This document shows, piece by piece, positions 1 through 8,478 of a DNA stretch of 64,000 nucleotides; within the stretch, counting starts at the first letter, position 1; every line of letters begins with the position of its first letter. A program made the position numbers and the translations under genes. The DNA comes from Microbacterium sp. VKM Ac-2923 (lineage in GTDB: Bacteria; Actinomycetota; Actinomycetes; Actinomycetales; Microbacteriaceae), in assembly GCF_022815605.1 (NCBI RefSeq), contig NZ_JALGRP010000012.1:17662-81661 (forward strand), read 5' to 3'. The notes under the pieces were generated by a model, which did no database searches, had not been told where the DNA came from, and was given only the letters and a program-made list of their open reading frames with translations.

Positions 1-436
1 GCACGTGCACATCCCCCTGCACGCCCGGCCGGCGGCACCGCTGCGCGCCACGACCGAGGTGCTCCTTGCCGCCGTCGACGCCGTCCTGGCGGCGCCGGGC
101 GGCGACGAGGCGCACCTCGACGTCGAGACCTACACCTGGTCGGTGCTGCCGGCCTCGCTCCAGCCCGCGACCCTCGTCGACGGCATCGCCGCCGAGCTGC
201 GCTGGGTGCGCGAACACCTGCCGCACGCCCTGACCGGCACGGACCCGGATGCCGCGCCGGGCGGCGCCGTGGCATCCGGGGTCGATCGCGCTCCCACCCC
301 GGCGCCCGAGAACACACGTTCCGCGCGAGACCACGCGTTCGTGCTCGCCACCCACGTGGGGTCTCGACACGATCGTGTGATGTCGGCAGGGCTGACGGCC
401 GACCTCCCGGCCGAAGACGGAAGGAGTCTGGTGTGA
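1..436 (+). CDS. eboE: EboE-type metabolite traffic protein, C-terminal end (partial)
   Basis: Only the last ~145 codons are in the window; the frame is already open at base 2, so the 5' end lies outside. The segment begins HVHIPLHARP and continues with LDVETYTWSVLP and VDGIAAELRW, the ending typical of EboE, a TIM-barrel member of the ebo operon. That operon is known from cyanobacteria, eustigmatophytes and scattered bacteria and is thought to help move small-molecule precursors to the periplasm. The last ~60 residues are low-complexity and probably non-domain. The stop codon shares 4 bp with the next gene, which also fits an ebo cluster. The family call rests on motif recall without an alignment; the function in this organism is unknown. 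Confidence 0.68.
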   Translation, partial: HVHIPLHARPAAPLRATTEVLLAAVDAVLAAPGGDEAHLDVETYTWSVLPASLQPATLVDGIAAELRWVREHLPHALTGTDPDAAPGGAVASGVDRAPTPAPENTRSARDHAFVLATHVGSRHDRVMSAGLTADLPAEDGRSLV

Positions 437-1815
437 GCAAGGTCCTTCTGCTCGACATCGTGGGGCTCACCCCCCGCGCGCTCGCCGCGATGCCGCGGCT
501 CACCGCCCTCGGCCGCTCGGGCGGTCAGACGGGACTCGACACGATCCTGCCCGCCGTCACGTGCAGCGTGCAGTCGACCATGCTCACCGGCCTCGCGCCG
601 CGCGAGCACGGCATCGTCGGAAACGGCTGGTATTTCCGCGGACTCGGCGACCCGCTGCTGTGGCGCCAGCACAACAAGCTCGTCGCCGGCGAGAAGGTGT
701 GGGAGAGCGCGCGCCGTTCCCGCCCCGAGCTGCGCACCGCCAACCTCGGCTGGTGGTTCGCGATGGGCGCCACCACCGACGTCACGGTCACCCCGCGGCC
801 GATCTACCACGCCGACGGGCGCAAGAGCCCCGACGCGTACGTCCGGCCCGCGGCTCTTCACGACCAGCTCGTCGGTGCGCTGGGGGAGTTCCCCCTCTTC
901 CAGTACTGGGGTCCGACAGCGACCATCCGCAGTAGCGCCTGGCTCGCCGAGGCGACACGCGGCATCATCACCGAGCGGTGGGGGCCCGCGCCCGATCTCG
1001 CGATGGCGTATCTCCCGCACCTGGACTACGACCTGCAGCGGTTCGGACCGAACGGCGCCGAGGCCGACCGGGCCGCCCGTGAGCTCGACGACACCGTCGC
1101 GCCGCTGCTCGACGACGCCGCCGACCGGGGGTACACCGTCGTCGCGGTGTCGGAGTACGGCATCGAGCAGGCCACGCGTCCCGTCGACGTCAACCGGGCG
1201 CTCCGGCGCGAGGGGCTGCTCGCGGTCTACGTGCAGGACGGCCGCGAGCAGCTCGACCCGTGGACCTCGCGCGCCTTCGCGGTGGCCGACCATCAGGTGG
1301 CCCACGTCTACGTCCCGGATGCCGCGGACCTCCCGCGCGTCGCGGCGCTGCTGCGCGGGCTCGAGGGCGTCGACGAGGTGCTCGACCGCGAGGCGCAGGC
1401 GCGATACGGCCTGGACCACGAGCGTTCCGGAGAGCTGGTCGTCGTGGCGGAGCCGGGTGCCTGGTTCACGTACTACTTCTGGCTCGACGACGACCGCGCG
1501 CCCGAGTACGCCCGAGGGGTCGATATCCACCGGAAGCCCGGGTACGACCCCGCCGAGCTGTTCTTCGACCCCGCCGACCGCCTCGCCAAAGCGAAGGCCG
1601 GGGTGAACTTGGTGAAGAAGAAGCTGGGCCTGCGCTACGCCATGAGCACCGTTCCGCTCGACCCCACGTGCGTACGGGGCACCCACGGCCGCCTGCCCTC
1701 GTCGCGCCAGGATGCACCGGTGGTTCTGACGAGCGATGCGGGGCTGCTGCCCGACGTCGAGGCACTGCCCGCCGCCGGCGTCCGCGATCTCGTGCTGCGT
1801 GGGCTCGGCGTCTGA
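433..1815 (+). CDS. Type I phosphodiesterase/nucleotide pyrophosphatase (alkaline phosphatase superfamily), ebo-associated
   Basis: A 460-residue protein starting at GTG inside the GTGA overlap with the upstream gene; a GAAGGAG ribosome site precedes it. It opens VLLLDIVGLTPRAL, where the Asp begins the metal site, and continues with LPAVTCSVQSTMLTG. The Thr in PAVTCSVQ sits where the nucleophile of nucleotide pyrophosphatases lies. GNGWYFRG and HLDYDLQ, with its metal-type Asp/His, follow. No signal peptide is seen, so it is probably cytoplasmic. Phosphodiesterases of this kind are regular members of ebo operons, where the true substrate is not established. It is the last gene of the operon; a repeat-rich 3'-3' junction follows. 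Confidence 0.8.
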   Translation: MSKVLLLDIVGLTPRALAAMPRLTALGRSGGQTGLDTILPAVTCSVQSTMLTGLAPREHGIVGNGWYFRGLGDPLLWRQHNKLVAGEKVWESARRSRPELRTANLGWWFAMGATTDVTVTPRPIYHADGRKSPDAYVRPAALHDQLVGALGEFPLFQYWGPTATIRSSAWLAEATRGIITERWGPAPDLAMAYLPHLDYDLQRFGPNGAEADRAARELDDTVAPLLDDAADRGYTVVAVSEYGIEQATRPVDVNRALRREGLLAVYVQDGREQLDPWTSRAFAVADHQVAHVYVPDAADLPRVAALLRGLEGVDEVLDREAQARYGLDHERSGELVVVAEPGAWFTYYFWLDDDRAPEYARGVDIHRKPGYDPAELFFDPADRLAKAKAGVNLVKKKLGLRYAMSTVPLDPTCVRGTHGRLPSSRQDAPVVLTSDAGLLPDVEALPAAGVRDLVLRGLGV

Positions 1816-1828
1816 CGCGCGCCGCCGG

Positions 1829-2095
1829 GCACAACGCAGGAAAGGGCGGCCGTTACACGTCTGCGCACCGCCGAGAACGGCGTTGGCGGCGGAAATTTCC
1901 TGCGTTGTGTCCGCGGCGCCCGTCGAGGGCGGTCCCGGGGGTTCACCCGCGTCCCTGCCGCAGCGCTCCGGCAACGTCGCTTCGAACACGACGCAGGAGT
2001 TTCCGACTCACGTCCGCTCACCGTGCGGCCAGGTCGGGGTCGCGGGGCCGGATCTCCTGCGTTGTGTCCGCGGCGCCCGTCGAGGGCGGTCCCGG
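1829..2095. repeat. GGACACAACGCAGGAG inverted-repeat family, locus 1 (four copies)
   Basis: The 388-bp convergent junction 1816-2203 holds no gene. It carries four copies of a 14-16 bp motif in alternating orientation: CACAACGCAGGAA at 1830-1842, TTCCTGCGTTGTGTCC at 1897-1912, ACACGACGCAGGAG at 1986-1999 and CTCCTGCGTTGTGTCC at 2054-2069. Each pair could fold into a hairpin with a loop of roughly 55 nt. A 41-bp direct repeat (1898-1938 and 2055-2095) embeds the second and fourth copies, so the locus grew by duplication. The same motif recurs at 10030-10287 and 26023-26455. Confidence 0.85.
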
Positions 2096-2143
2096 TGGCT
2101 TCGACCGGCGAAGCCACCTCCGCGACGCGCAACCGGACAGACA

Positions 2144-2177
2144 GAAGGGCCGGGTGCCCTCCGCAACCCGGCCCTTC
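2144..2177 (-). terminator. Terminator-like hairpin after the isomerase gene
   Basis: GAAGGGCCGGGT (2144-2155) and ACCCGGCCCTTC (2166-2177) form a perfect 12-bp stem with a 10-nt loop, 26 bp beyond the stop of the minus-strand isomerase gene. There is no clear U tract, as is common in high-GC actinobacteria. Confidence 0.75.
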
Positions 2178-2203
2178 CGCGGCTCGCTTCCGCAGCCCCC
2201 CGT

Positions 2204-3208
2204 TCAGCGCTGGCTGAACGCCGCGTCGAACGCCTCACCCGAAGGCTCGTACGACGACAGCTTCCTCACGAATCCGAGCGCCTCGGGCGCTCCGACCAGG
2301 CGGTCCATTCCCGCATCCTCCCACTCGACCGACAGCGGACCGTCGTAGCCGATGGCGTTGAGCATGCGGAACGCGTCCTCCCACGGCACGTCGCCGTGAC
2401 CGGTGGAGATGAAGTCCCAGCCGCGCCGCGGGTCCGCCCACGGCAGGTGCGACGACAGCCGGCCGTTGCGTCCGTTGGTCAGGCGCTTCTTGGTGTCTTT
2501 GCAGTGCACGTGGAAGATCTTGTCCTGGAAGTCCCAGAGGAACGCGACCGGGTCGATGTCCTGCCACACCATGTGCGAGGGGTCCCAGTTCAGCCCGAAC
2601 GCGTCGCGGTGGCCGATGGCTTCCAGCGCCCGCTTCGTCGTCCAGTAGTCGTAGGCGATCTCCGAGGGGTGCACCTCGTGGGCGAAGCGCACGCCGACCT
2701 CGTCGAACACGTCGAGGATCGGGTTCCATCGATCCGCGAAGTCCTGGTACCCGGCATCCACCATCGCCTCGGTGGCGGGCGGGAACATCGCGACGTACTT
2801 CCAGATGCTCGACCCGGTGAAGCCCGTGACGGTCTTCACCCCCAGCTTGGATGCCAGCCGCGCCGTGTTCTTCAGTTCCTCGGCGGCGCGCTGACGCACG
2901 CCCTCCGGATCGCCGTCGCCCCACACCCGGTCGGACACGATGTCGCGGTGACGCTGGTCGATGGGGTCGTCGCAGACGACCTGGCCCTTGAGGTGGTTCG
3001 AGATCGTCCACACCGAAAGTCCGTTGCGCGCGAGCACGTCGAGCTTGCCCTGCACGTAGGCGTCGTCGTCCCAGCGCCAGGGATCGAGGTGGTCGCCCCA
3101 GCAGGCGATCTCGAGGCCGTCGTAGCCCCACTCCCCGGCGAGGCGGGCGACCTCGTCGAAGGGCAGGTCGGCCCACTGGCCGGTGAACAGCGTGATCGGT
3201 CGCGTCAT
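2204..3208 (-). CDS. Sugar phosphate isomerase/epimerase, xylose-isomerase-like TIM barrel
   Basis: A 334-residue protein. The frame stays open far upstream through the next gene, but the start at 3208 is chosen because it opens MTRPITLFTGQWADLPF, the first beta strand, and is preceded by GAGAGGAA at proper distance. The metal-site segments of AP_endonuc_2 TIM barrels are present: HEVHPSEIAYD, GLNWDPSHMVWQ, HVHCKD and SVEWEDAGMD. It is the last gene of the minus-strand set binding protein, dehydrogenase, isomerase. Pairs of this fold with Gfo/Idh/MocA dehydrogenases are common in inositol, levoglucosan and 3-keto-sugar pathways. The substrate cannot be read from sequence alone. Confidence 0.8.
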   Translation of the reverse strand: MTRPITLFTGQWADLPFDEVARLAGEWGYDGLEIACWGDHLDPWRWDDDAYVQGKLDVLARNGLSVWTISNHLKGQVVCDDPIDQRHRDIVSDRVWGDGDPEGVRQRAAEELKNTARLASKLGVKTVTGFTGSSIWKYVAMFPPATEAMVDAGYQDFADRWNPILDVFDEVGVRFAHEVHPSEIAYDYWTTKRALEAIGHRDAFGLNWDPSHMVWQDIDPVAFLWDFQDKIFHVHCKDTKKRLTNGRNGRLSSHLPWADPRRGWDFISTGHGDVPWEDAFRMLNAIGYDGPLSVEWEDAGMDRLVGAPEALGFVRKLSSYEPSGEAFDAAFSQR

Positions 3209-3249
3209 CGCGGTATTCCTCTCATCGGGGGGAATCGGGGGGTTGCGAT

Positions 3250-4461
3250 TCAGGATGCCGCGAGCACGCGGTCGACGGAAGCGACAGACGTCGCCGACTC
3301 GACGCCCGTCCACACGCCGTCGGCGTCGGAGCTGCGCACCACGGCATCCAGAACCTCCTGCACGTGCAGGCCGTCGGCGAACGAGGGGCGGGGGTCGGCG
3401 CCCGCGGCGATCGCTTCGACGAAATCCTTCGCCTGGTGCGAGAAGCCGTGCTCGTAGCCGAGCATGTGGCCCGTGGGCCACCAGGAGCCGGCGTAGGGGT
3501 GGCCGGGCTCGGTCACCAGGATGCGGCGGAAGCCCTGCTCGGTGTCCGGAAGGGTCGCATCGTAGTAGTGCAGCTCGTTGGGGCTCTCGAGGTCGAACGA
3601 GAGCGAGCCGAGGGAGCCCGCGATCTCGACGCGCAGGCCGTTCTTTCGGCCGAGGCGGAAGCGCGAGGCCTCGAACGAGGCGAGGGCGCCGGATTCCAGA
3701 CGCCCGGTGAACAGGGCCAGATCGTCGACGGTCACGGCGCCGCGCTCGGCGCCGGCCGAACCCGACAGGCCCGACGACGTCGCCAGCACGGGGCGCTCGG
3801 CGATGATCGTCTCGAGGACGCCCGCGACGCGGGTGAGGCGCTGGCCCGTCATGAACTCGGTGATGTCGACGGCGTGCGCGCCGATGTCGCCGAGGGCGCC
3901 GGAACCGGCGCGGTCCTTCTGCAGACGCCACGTCAGCGGGGCTTCGGCGTCGCTCAGCCAATCCTGCAGGTACTCGGCACGCACCTGCCGGATCTCGCCC
4001 AGGCGGCCGGCGGCGATGAGATCGCGCGCGAAGGTCGTGGCGGGGAGGCGGCGGTAGGTGAACCCCACCATCGATCGGATGCCGTTCGCGGCGGCCGTGG
4101 CCGCGGCATCCGCCATGCGTCGGGCCTCGTCGACGGTGTTGGCGAGGGGCTTCTCGCACAGCACGTGCTTGCCGGCCTCGAGGGCGGCGATGGCGATCTC
4201 GGCGTGCGTGTCGCCGGGGGTGACGATGTCGACCACGTCGACGTCGGGTCGGTCGATGACCTCGCGCCAGTCCGTCGCGCTCTCGCCCCAGCCCCAGGTG
4301 TCGGCGCACTGTTGCGTGCGGGCGGTGTCGCGCCCCACGAGGATGCTCATCTCGGGCGTGCGGGGGAGATCGAAGAAGCGTGGTGCGACGCGCCATCCCT
4401 GGGAATGCGCGGCGCCCATGAATCCCGCACCGATCATGGCGATGCGAAGGGGCTGAGTCAC
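3250..4461 (-). CDS. Gfo/Idh/MocA family NAD(P)-dependent sugar dehydrogenase
   Basis: A 403-residue cytoplasmic oxidoreductase with a GTG start (MTQPLRIAMIGAGF). The Rossmann glycine motif GAGFMGAAH is at residues 12-20. The EKP motif appears as LCEKPLANT, and LGDIGAHAVDI supplies the catalytic Asp/His pair of the family. The length is normal. It lies 41 bp upstream of the isomerase gene and 67 bp downstream of the periplasmic binding protein gene, so the three are probably cotranscribed. It most likely oxidises the imported sugar or cyclitol, often at C3 in relatives. The substrate is unknown; myo-inositol, levoglucosan or a hexose derivative would all fit. Confidence 0.85.
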   Translation of the reverse strand: MTQPLRIAMIGAGFMGAAHSQGWRVAPRFFDLPRTPEMSILVGRDTARTQQCADTWGWGESATDWREVIDRPDVDVVDIVTPGDTHAEIAIAALEAGKHVLCEKPLANTVDEARRMADAAATAAANGIRSMVGFTYRRLPATTFARDLIAAGRLGEIRQVRAEYLQDWLSDAEAPLTWRLQKDRAGSGALGDIGAHAVDITEFMTGQRLTRVAGVLETIIAERPVLATSSGLSGSAGAERGAVTVDDLALFTGRLESGALASFEASRFRLGRKNGLRVEIAGSLGSLSFDLESPNELHYYDATLPDTEQGFRRILVTEPGHPYAGSWWPTGHMLGYEHGFSHQAKDFVEAIAAGADPRPSFADGLHVQEVLDAVVRSSDADGVWTGVESATSVASVDRVLAAS

Positions 4462-4490
4462 GATAAAGGCTCTCTTTGGGGGATCGAGGA

Positions 4491-4521
4491 CGGGGCGTCC
4501 GCGACGAGTGCGGACGCCCCG
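4491..4521 (-). terminator. Intra-operon hairpin downstream of the binding-protein gene
   Basis: CGGGGCGTCCGC (4491-4502) and GCGGACGCCCCG (4510-4521) form a perfect 12-bp stem with a 7-nt loop, 8 bp after the stop of the binding-protein gene and before the dehydrogenase gene. Such hairpins commonly act as partial terminators or 3' stabilisers that keep binding-protein mRNA in excess. A similar hairpin follows the second binding-protein gene at 37264-37298. Confidence 0.7.
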
Positions 4522-4528
4522 AACCAGG

Positions 4529-5578
4529 TCAGGACTCGAACGACAGATCGATGAAGGACGCCACGTTGTCCTTCGTCACGACCGGTGCGTCCAGCACGAT
4601 GCGGTTGGGCACGCTCGGGGTGATGAGGTCACCCGCGGTCTTGCCCTGCGCGATGAGGCGTGCGAGTGCGATGCCGTCGGCGGCCTGCGTCGAGGGGTAG
4701 ATCACCGTCGCCTGCAGCGGGGTGTCACCGGCCTCGATGGCCTCCATGGCGTTGCGGCTCCCGGCGCCGCCGACCATGAAGAACTCGTCGCGACCCGCGG
4801 CCGTGATGGCGGCGAGCACGCCGATGCCCTGGTCGTCGTCGTGGTTCCAGATGGCGTCGATCTTCGGGTTGGCCGACAGCAGCTGCGAGGTGGATGACTC
4901 CCCGCCCTGCACGGTGAAGTCGGCGGCGACGCGCGGGCCGACCTCGAGACCGCAGTCGGAGAGGGCGTCGGCGAAGCCGGCTGAGCGGTCCTGGGTCAGC
5001 GGCAGCGAGTCGATGCCGGCGATCTCGGCGACGACGGCGTCGCTGGTGCCCTCGAGCTGCGCGCAGATGTAGGTGCCGGCGCTGACGCCCATGCCGTAGT
5101 TGTCACCCAGCACGGTCGAGCGCGCGGCGAAGGGGCTGGAGAACTCGCGGTCGACGTTGATGACCGGGATGCCGGCCTCCATCGCCTTGATGGCGACCTC
5201 GGTGAGGGCGGCCCCGTCGCTGGGCAGCAGCACGATGGCATCCACGCCGTTGTTGATGAAGGTCTCGACGGCGGCGATCTGCGCGTTGACGTCATTGGTG
5301 CCCTCGGCGACCTGCAGGTCGACGTCGGGGAAGCTCTCGGCGGCGGCGAGCGCGCCAGAGTTGATGGCGCCGAGCCACCCGTGGTCGGCGGCGGGGCCGG
5401 AGAAGCCGATCGTGACGGTGTCGCCGGTTGCGGCGTTCTCCTCGGTGCTGGTGCCCTGGTCGACGACGTTCTCGGCGTCGGTGTTGGAGCTCGTGCAACC
5501 GGCGAGCAGGCCGACCGACGCGAGGACGGCGACTCCGGTGAGAACGAGACGGGAACGCGACTTCATCTGTGAGCGCAT
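4529..5578 (-). CDS. Sugar ABC transporter substrate-binding lipoprotein (ribose/RbsB type)
   Basis: A 349-residue periplasmic-binding-protein family 1 member (Peripla_BP_4 type). The start at 5578 has an AAGGAGG site six bases upstream. Residues 1-28 are a lipoprotein signal peptide ending in the lipobox LLAGC, with Cys28 as lipid anchor. The mature part has the usual two-lobe order: TVTIGFSGPAADHGW, then FINNGVDAIVLLPSDG, then DRSAGFADALSDCG and AIWNHDDDQGIGVL. It is transcribed away from the ATPase and permease genes with which it must work. It leads the dehydrogenase/isomerase genes, so uptake and first catabolic steps are probably co-regulated. The ligand is not determined; the family covers pentoses, hexoses and inositol. 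Confidence 0.87.
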   Translation of the reverse strand: MRSQMKSRSRLVLTGVAVLASVGLLAGCTSSNTDAENVVDQGTSTEENAATGDTVTIGFSGPAADHGWLGAINSGALAAAESFPDVDLQVAEGTNDVNAQIAAVETFINNGVDAIVLLPSDGAALTEVAIKAMEAGIPVINVDREFSSPFAARSTVLGDNYGMGVSAGTYICAQLEGTSDAVVAEIAGIDSLPLTQDRSAGFADALSDCGLEVGPRVAADFTVQGGESSTSQLLSANPKIDAIWNHDDDQGIGVLAAITAAGRDEFFMVGGAGSRNAMEAIEAGDTPLQATVIYPSTQAADGIALARLIAQGKTAGDLITPSVPNRIVLDAPVVTKDNVASFIDLSFES

Positions 5579-5681
5579 GTACTTCCTCCTTGAATGTGAT
5601 GCAGCGGGGGTCGTCGCGGACGCGGGTCGTCCCGAAGGAAGGGTCCACTCCGACGCGGCTCACGCTAGCAGAAGTATTGGT

Positions 5682-5691
5682 TTAGTAGTCA
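5682..5691 (+). promoter_or_regulatory. Candidate ROK operator TTAGTAGTCA
   Basis: TTAGTAGTCA lies in the 265-bp divergent promoter region between the binding-protein gene and the ATPase gene. The same decamer with one change (TTAGTTGTCA) is on the minus strand at 8479-8488, just before the ROK regulator gene. That placement fits one repressor acting on both promoters, but the site rests on two instances only. Confidence 0.4.
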
Positions 5692-5831
5692 ACTTTTGAT
5701 AACAGACCGATAAAAGTCCACGAAGGTGCGGGACACCGCCCCGCTCGCTCGTGCGTGCGAGCGGCGGGCCATCGGTTCGGATCGCAGACTCACCGCATTT
5801 ATGTGTGTCGTCTGTCGATGAAGGGGCGTGT

Positions 5832-5837
5832 TATGTT
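5832..5837 (+). promoter_or_regulatory. -10 element of a leaderless ABC transporter mRNA
   Basis: TATGTT ends exactly 6 nt before the GTG at 5844, putting the expected transcription start on the start codon. This supports GTG 5844 over upstream in-frame starts. No good -35 is seen. Confidence 0.55.
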
Positions 5838-5843
5838 CGCTCT

Positions 5844-7364
5844 GTGATCAAAGTTGACCATGCGTCGTCATTACTCAACGTCCTCGGCGTGACGAAGTCC
5901 TTCGCCGGGGTCCACGCCCTGCGCGGCGTCGACCTCGACGTGCGCGCCGGTGAGGTGCACTGCGTGCTGGGCCAGAACGGCGCCGGCAAGTCCACCCTCA
6001 TCAAGACGCTCGCCGGGGTCCACCGACCCGACGGCGGCACGATCACCTGGCAGGGGGAAACCGTCGAGATCGCCGACCCGCAGGCGGCGATCGACCTCGG
6101 CATCGCCACGATGTACCAGGAGCTCGACGTCGTCGACGGTCTGACGATCGCCGAGAACATCTTCCTCGGGCACGAGCTCGCCCGCGGCGGCTTCACGAAG
6201 CGCTCCGCCGCCGCGCGACAGACCACCGAGCTGCTGCGCCGCCTCGGGCACTCGAATCTGTCGCCGCACACCGAGGTCGGCTCGCTGAGTGCCGCCAACA
6301 AGCAGATCGTGAGCATGGCGCGTGCCCTGTCGCACGACATCAAGCTCATCATCATGGACGAGCCCTCGGCCGTGCTCGACAGCGAAGAAGTGAAGAACCT
6401 CTTCGCCGTCGTGCGGGAACTGACCTCCGAGGGCATCGCGGTCGTCTACATCACGCACCGCCTCGAGGAGATCCGCGAGATCGGCGACCGGATCACCGTG
6501 CTCAAGGACGGTCGCACGACCGCGGTGGGACTCCCCGCCGCAGATACTCCCACGTCCGAGCTCATCCGCCTCATGACCGGTCGCGAGATCACCAACGTCT
6601 TCCCCGAGCGCGCGCCGATCGCCGTCGACGCCCCCGTCGTCCTCGAGGTGCAGGATCTCGCCCTCCCGGGTGTCTTCTCCGACGTCTCCTTCACCGTGCG
6701 AGCGGGAGAAGTGGTGGGCCTGGCCGGTCTCGTCGGGTCGGGCCGCTCAGAGATCCTCGAGACGGTCTACGGGGCCCGCCGCTCCTCGAGCGGCAGCGTC
6801 AGCGTCAAGGGGCGCACCCTCCCGCGCGGATCGGTGTTCGCCGCGGTCCGTGCTGGGGTCGGGTTGTCCCCCGAGGAGCGCAAGAGCCAGGGCCTCGTGC
6901 TCGACGCGCCCATCTACGTCAACGCCACGCTCGCCTCGATGTCGCGCTTCGCCAAGGGCGGGTTCCTCGACGACCGCTCCGCGCGACGCGTCGCCGTGGA
7001 GCAGATCGACGCCCTCGAGCTGCGCCCCGCCGACCCCGATCGCGCGGCGCGCACGCTCTCGGGCGGCAACCAGCAGAAGATCCTCCTCGCCCGCTGGCTC
7101 ATCCATGGCACGGACGTGCTGCTGCTGGACGAGCCCACCCGCGGCGTCGACGTCGGCGCCCGCGCCGAGATCTACGCGCTCATCCGCGACCTCGCCGCCG
7201 CCGGGAACGCCGTCGTCGTGGTGTCGAGCGAGATCGAAGAAGTGCTGGGTCTCGCCGACGTCGTGCTCGTCGTGGCAGACGGTCAGATCCTCCGCACGCT
7301 CCCCTCCCACCAGATCGACGAGCACGGTGTGCTCGACCTCGTCATGAAAGGATCCGCCGCGTGA
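5844..7364 (+). CDS. Sugar ABC transporter ATP-binding protein, tandem ABC domains (RbsA/MglA type)
   Basis: A 506-residue cytoplasmic ATPase with two fused ABC cassettes. The frame is open from 5751, but GTG 5844 gives the normal N-terminus (MIKVDHASSLLNVLGVTKSF) and matches the leaderless -10. The first cassette has Walker A GQNGAGKST, signature LSAANKQ and Walker B LIIMDEPSA. The second has the degenerate Walker A GLVGSGRSE typical of the family, then LSGGNQQK and VLLLDEPTRGVD. It couples ATP hydrolysis to the permease encoded just downstream (GTGA overlap) and works with the divergently encoded RbsB-type lipoprotein. Confidence 0.9.
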   Translation: MIKVDHASSLLNVLGVTKSFAGVHALRGVDLDVRAGEVHCVLGQNGAGKSTLIKTLAGVHRPDGGTITWQGETVEIADPQAAIDLGIATMYQELDVVDGLTIAENIFLGHELARGGFTKRSAAARQTTELLRRLGHSNLSPHTEVGSLSAANKQIVSMARALSHDIKLIIMDEPSAVLDSEEVKNLFAVVRELTSEGIAVVYITHRLEEIREIGDRITVLKDGRTTAVGLPAADTPTSELIRLMTGREITNVFPERAPIAVDAPVVLEVQDLALPGVFSDVSFTVRAGEVVGLAGLVGSGRSEILETVYGARRSSSGSVSVKGRTLPRGSVFAAVRAGVGLSPEERKSQGLVLDAPIYVNATLASMSRFAKGGFLDDRSARRVAVEQIDALELRPADPDRAARTLSGGNQQKILLARWLIHGTDVLLLDEPTRGVDVGARAEIYALIRDLAAAGNAVVVVSSEIEEVLGLADVVLVVADGQILRTLPSHQIDEHGVLDLVMKGSAA

Positions 7365-8413
7365 GCGAGCCGACCACCCCGACCCGTGTGCGCACGGTTC
7401 CCACCGAGGCCGGCACGACGCCGGCCTCCCCGTCATCGACATCACCGCTGCGGGCCTTCTTCTCCGGTTCCGCCGGCCGCAACATCGGTCTCGTCGTCGC
7501 CCTCGTGGTGATGATGATCGTCGGAGCCATCTCCGCTCCGGGCACCTTCCTCACGGTCGACAACATCTTCGTGATCCTCCGCCAGGCCTCGATCACCGGC
7601 GTCGTGGCCATCGCCATGACCCTCGTCATCATCGCCGGCGGCATCGACCTGTCGGTCGGATCGGTCGTGGGCCTCGCATCCGTCGTCGGCACCCTCGCGG
7701 TCGTGCAGGATCTGGCCGATTCGATGCACTGGATCGTCTTCGTGATCTTCGCGCTCGCCGTGGGCGCTTTCGCGGGCCTGATCAACGGCATCGTCATCGC
7801 GTACGGCAACGTCGTGGCGTTCATGGCGACCCTGGCGATGCTCGTGGGGGCGCGAGGTCTCGCCGAGATCCTCGCCGAGCGCCGCACCCTCGTCGTCGAG
7901 GACCGCAGCTTCATCACCTTCATGAACTCCGACATCCTCGGCGTGAACATGCTCGTCTGGATCTTCTTGATCGTGGCCGTGCTCGGCTGGGTCCTGCTCA
8001 ATCGCACCACCTTCGGTCGTCGCACCATCGCCATCGGCGGCAACCGCGAGGCCGCCCGCCTGGCGGGCATCAACGTCAAGCGTCACGTGATGTGGTTGTA
8101 CGTGCTCGTGGGCCTCGCCTCCGGCATCGCCGGCGTGATGTTCCTCGGACGCACCACCGCGGGCAGCTCCACCAACGGTCAGCTCCTCGAGCTCGACGTC
8201 ATCGCGGCGGTCGTCGTCGGAGGAACGCTCCTCGTGGGCGGTCGTGGAACGATCACCGGCACCGTCTTCGGCGTGCTGATCTTCGCGACGCTCACCAACG
8301 TCTTCATTCAGAACAATCTGTCGTCCTCGGTCCAGGCGGTGGCGAAAGGTGTCATCATCGTGGTCGCGGTCCTGCTTCAGCAGCGTTTCTCCCGGCCGCC
8401 CGGGCGGGGCTGA
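7361..8413 (+). CDS. Sugar ABC transporter permease (RbsC/BPD_transp_2 type)
   Basis: A 350-residue integral membrane permease. The GTG start overlaps the ATPase stop by 4 bp. About 40 polar residues precede the first membrane segment (NIGLVVALVVMMIVGA). Around nine further hydrophobic stretches follow. The family motif IAGGIDLSVGSVVGL is near residue 90 and GGTLLVGGRGTITGTVFGVL near the C-terminus. One permease gene, presumably acting as a homodimer, is the standard arrangement for ribose-type importers. A hairpin at 8424-8462 follows before the regulator gene. Confidence 0.9.
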   Translation: MSEPTTPTRVRTVPTEAGTTPASPSSTSPLRAFFSGSAGRNIGLVVALVVMMIVGAISAPGTFLTVDNIFVILRQASITGVVAIAMTLVIIAGGIDLSVGSVVGLASVVGTLAVVQDLADSMHWIVFVIFALAVGAFAGLINGIVIAYGNVVAFMATLAMLVGARGLAEILAERRTLVVEDRSFITFMNSDILGVNMLVWIFLIVAVLGWVLLNRTTFGRRTIAIGGNREAARLAGINVKRHVMWLYVLVGLASGIAGVMFLGRTTAGSSTNGQLLELDVIAAVVVGGTLLVGGRGTITGTVFGVLIFATLTNVFIQNNLSSSVQAVAKGVIIVVAVLLQQRFSRPPGRG

Positions 8414-8423
8414 CCCGCCTTCT

Positions 8424-8462
8424 GCCGTCGGCGGCTGCGTTATGTGCGTAGCCGCCTTCGGC
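8424..8462 (+). terminator. Imperfect hairpin after the permease gene
   Basis: GCCGTCGGCGGCTGCG (8424-8439) pairs with CGTAGCCGCCTTCGGC (8447-8462) over 16 positions with three mismatched or wobble positions and a 7-nt loop. It separates the transporter genes from the ROK regulator gene, suggesting that the regulator has its own promoter. Confidence 0.55.
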
Positions 8463-8478
8463 ATCTGAATCGAACACA

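Noticed and set aside
2204..4396. Apparent 730-residue fusion of an Arg-rich protein with the TIM-barrel isomerase
   Set aside because: The upstream part is the out-of-frame shadow of the Gfo/Idh/MocA gene; a ribosome site and family N-terminus place the start at 3208.
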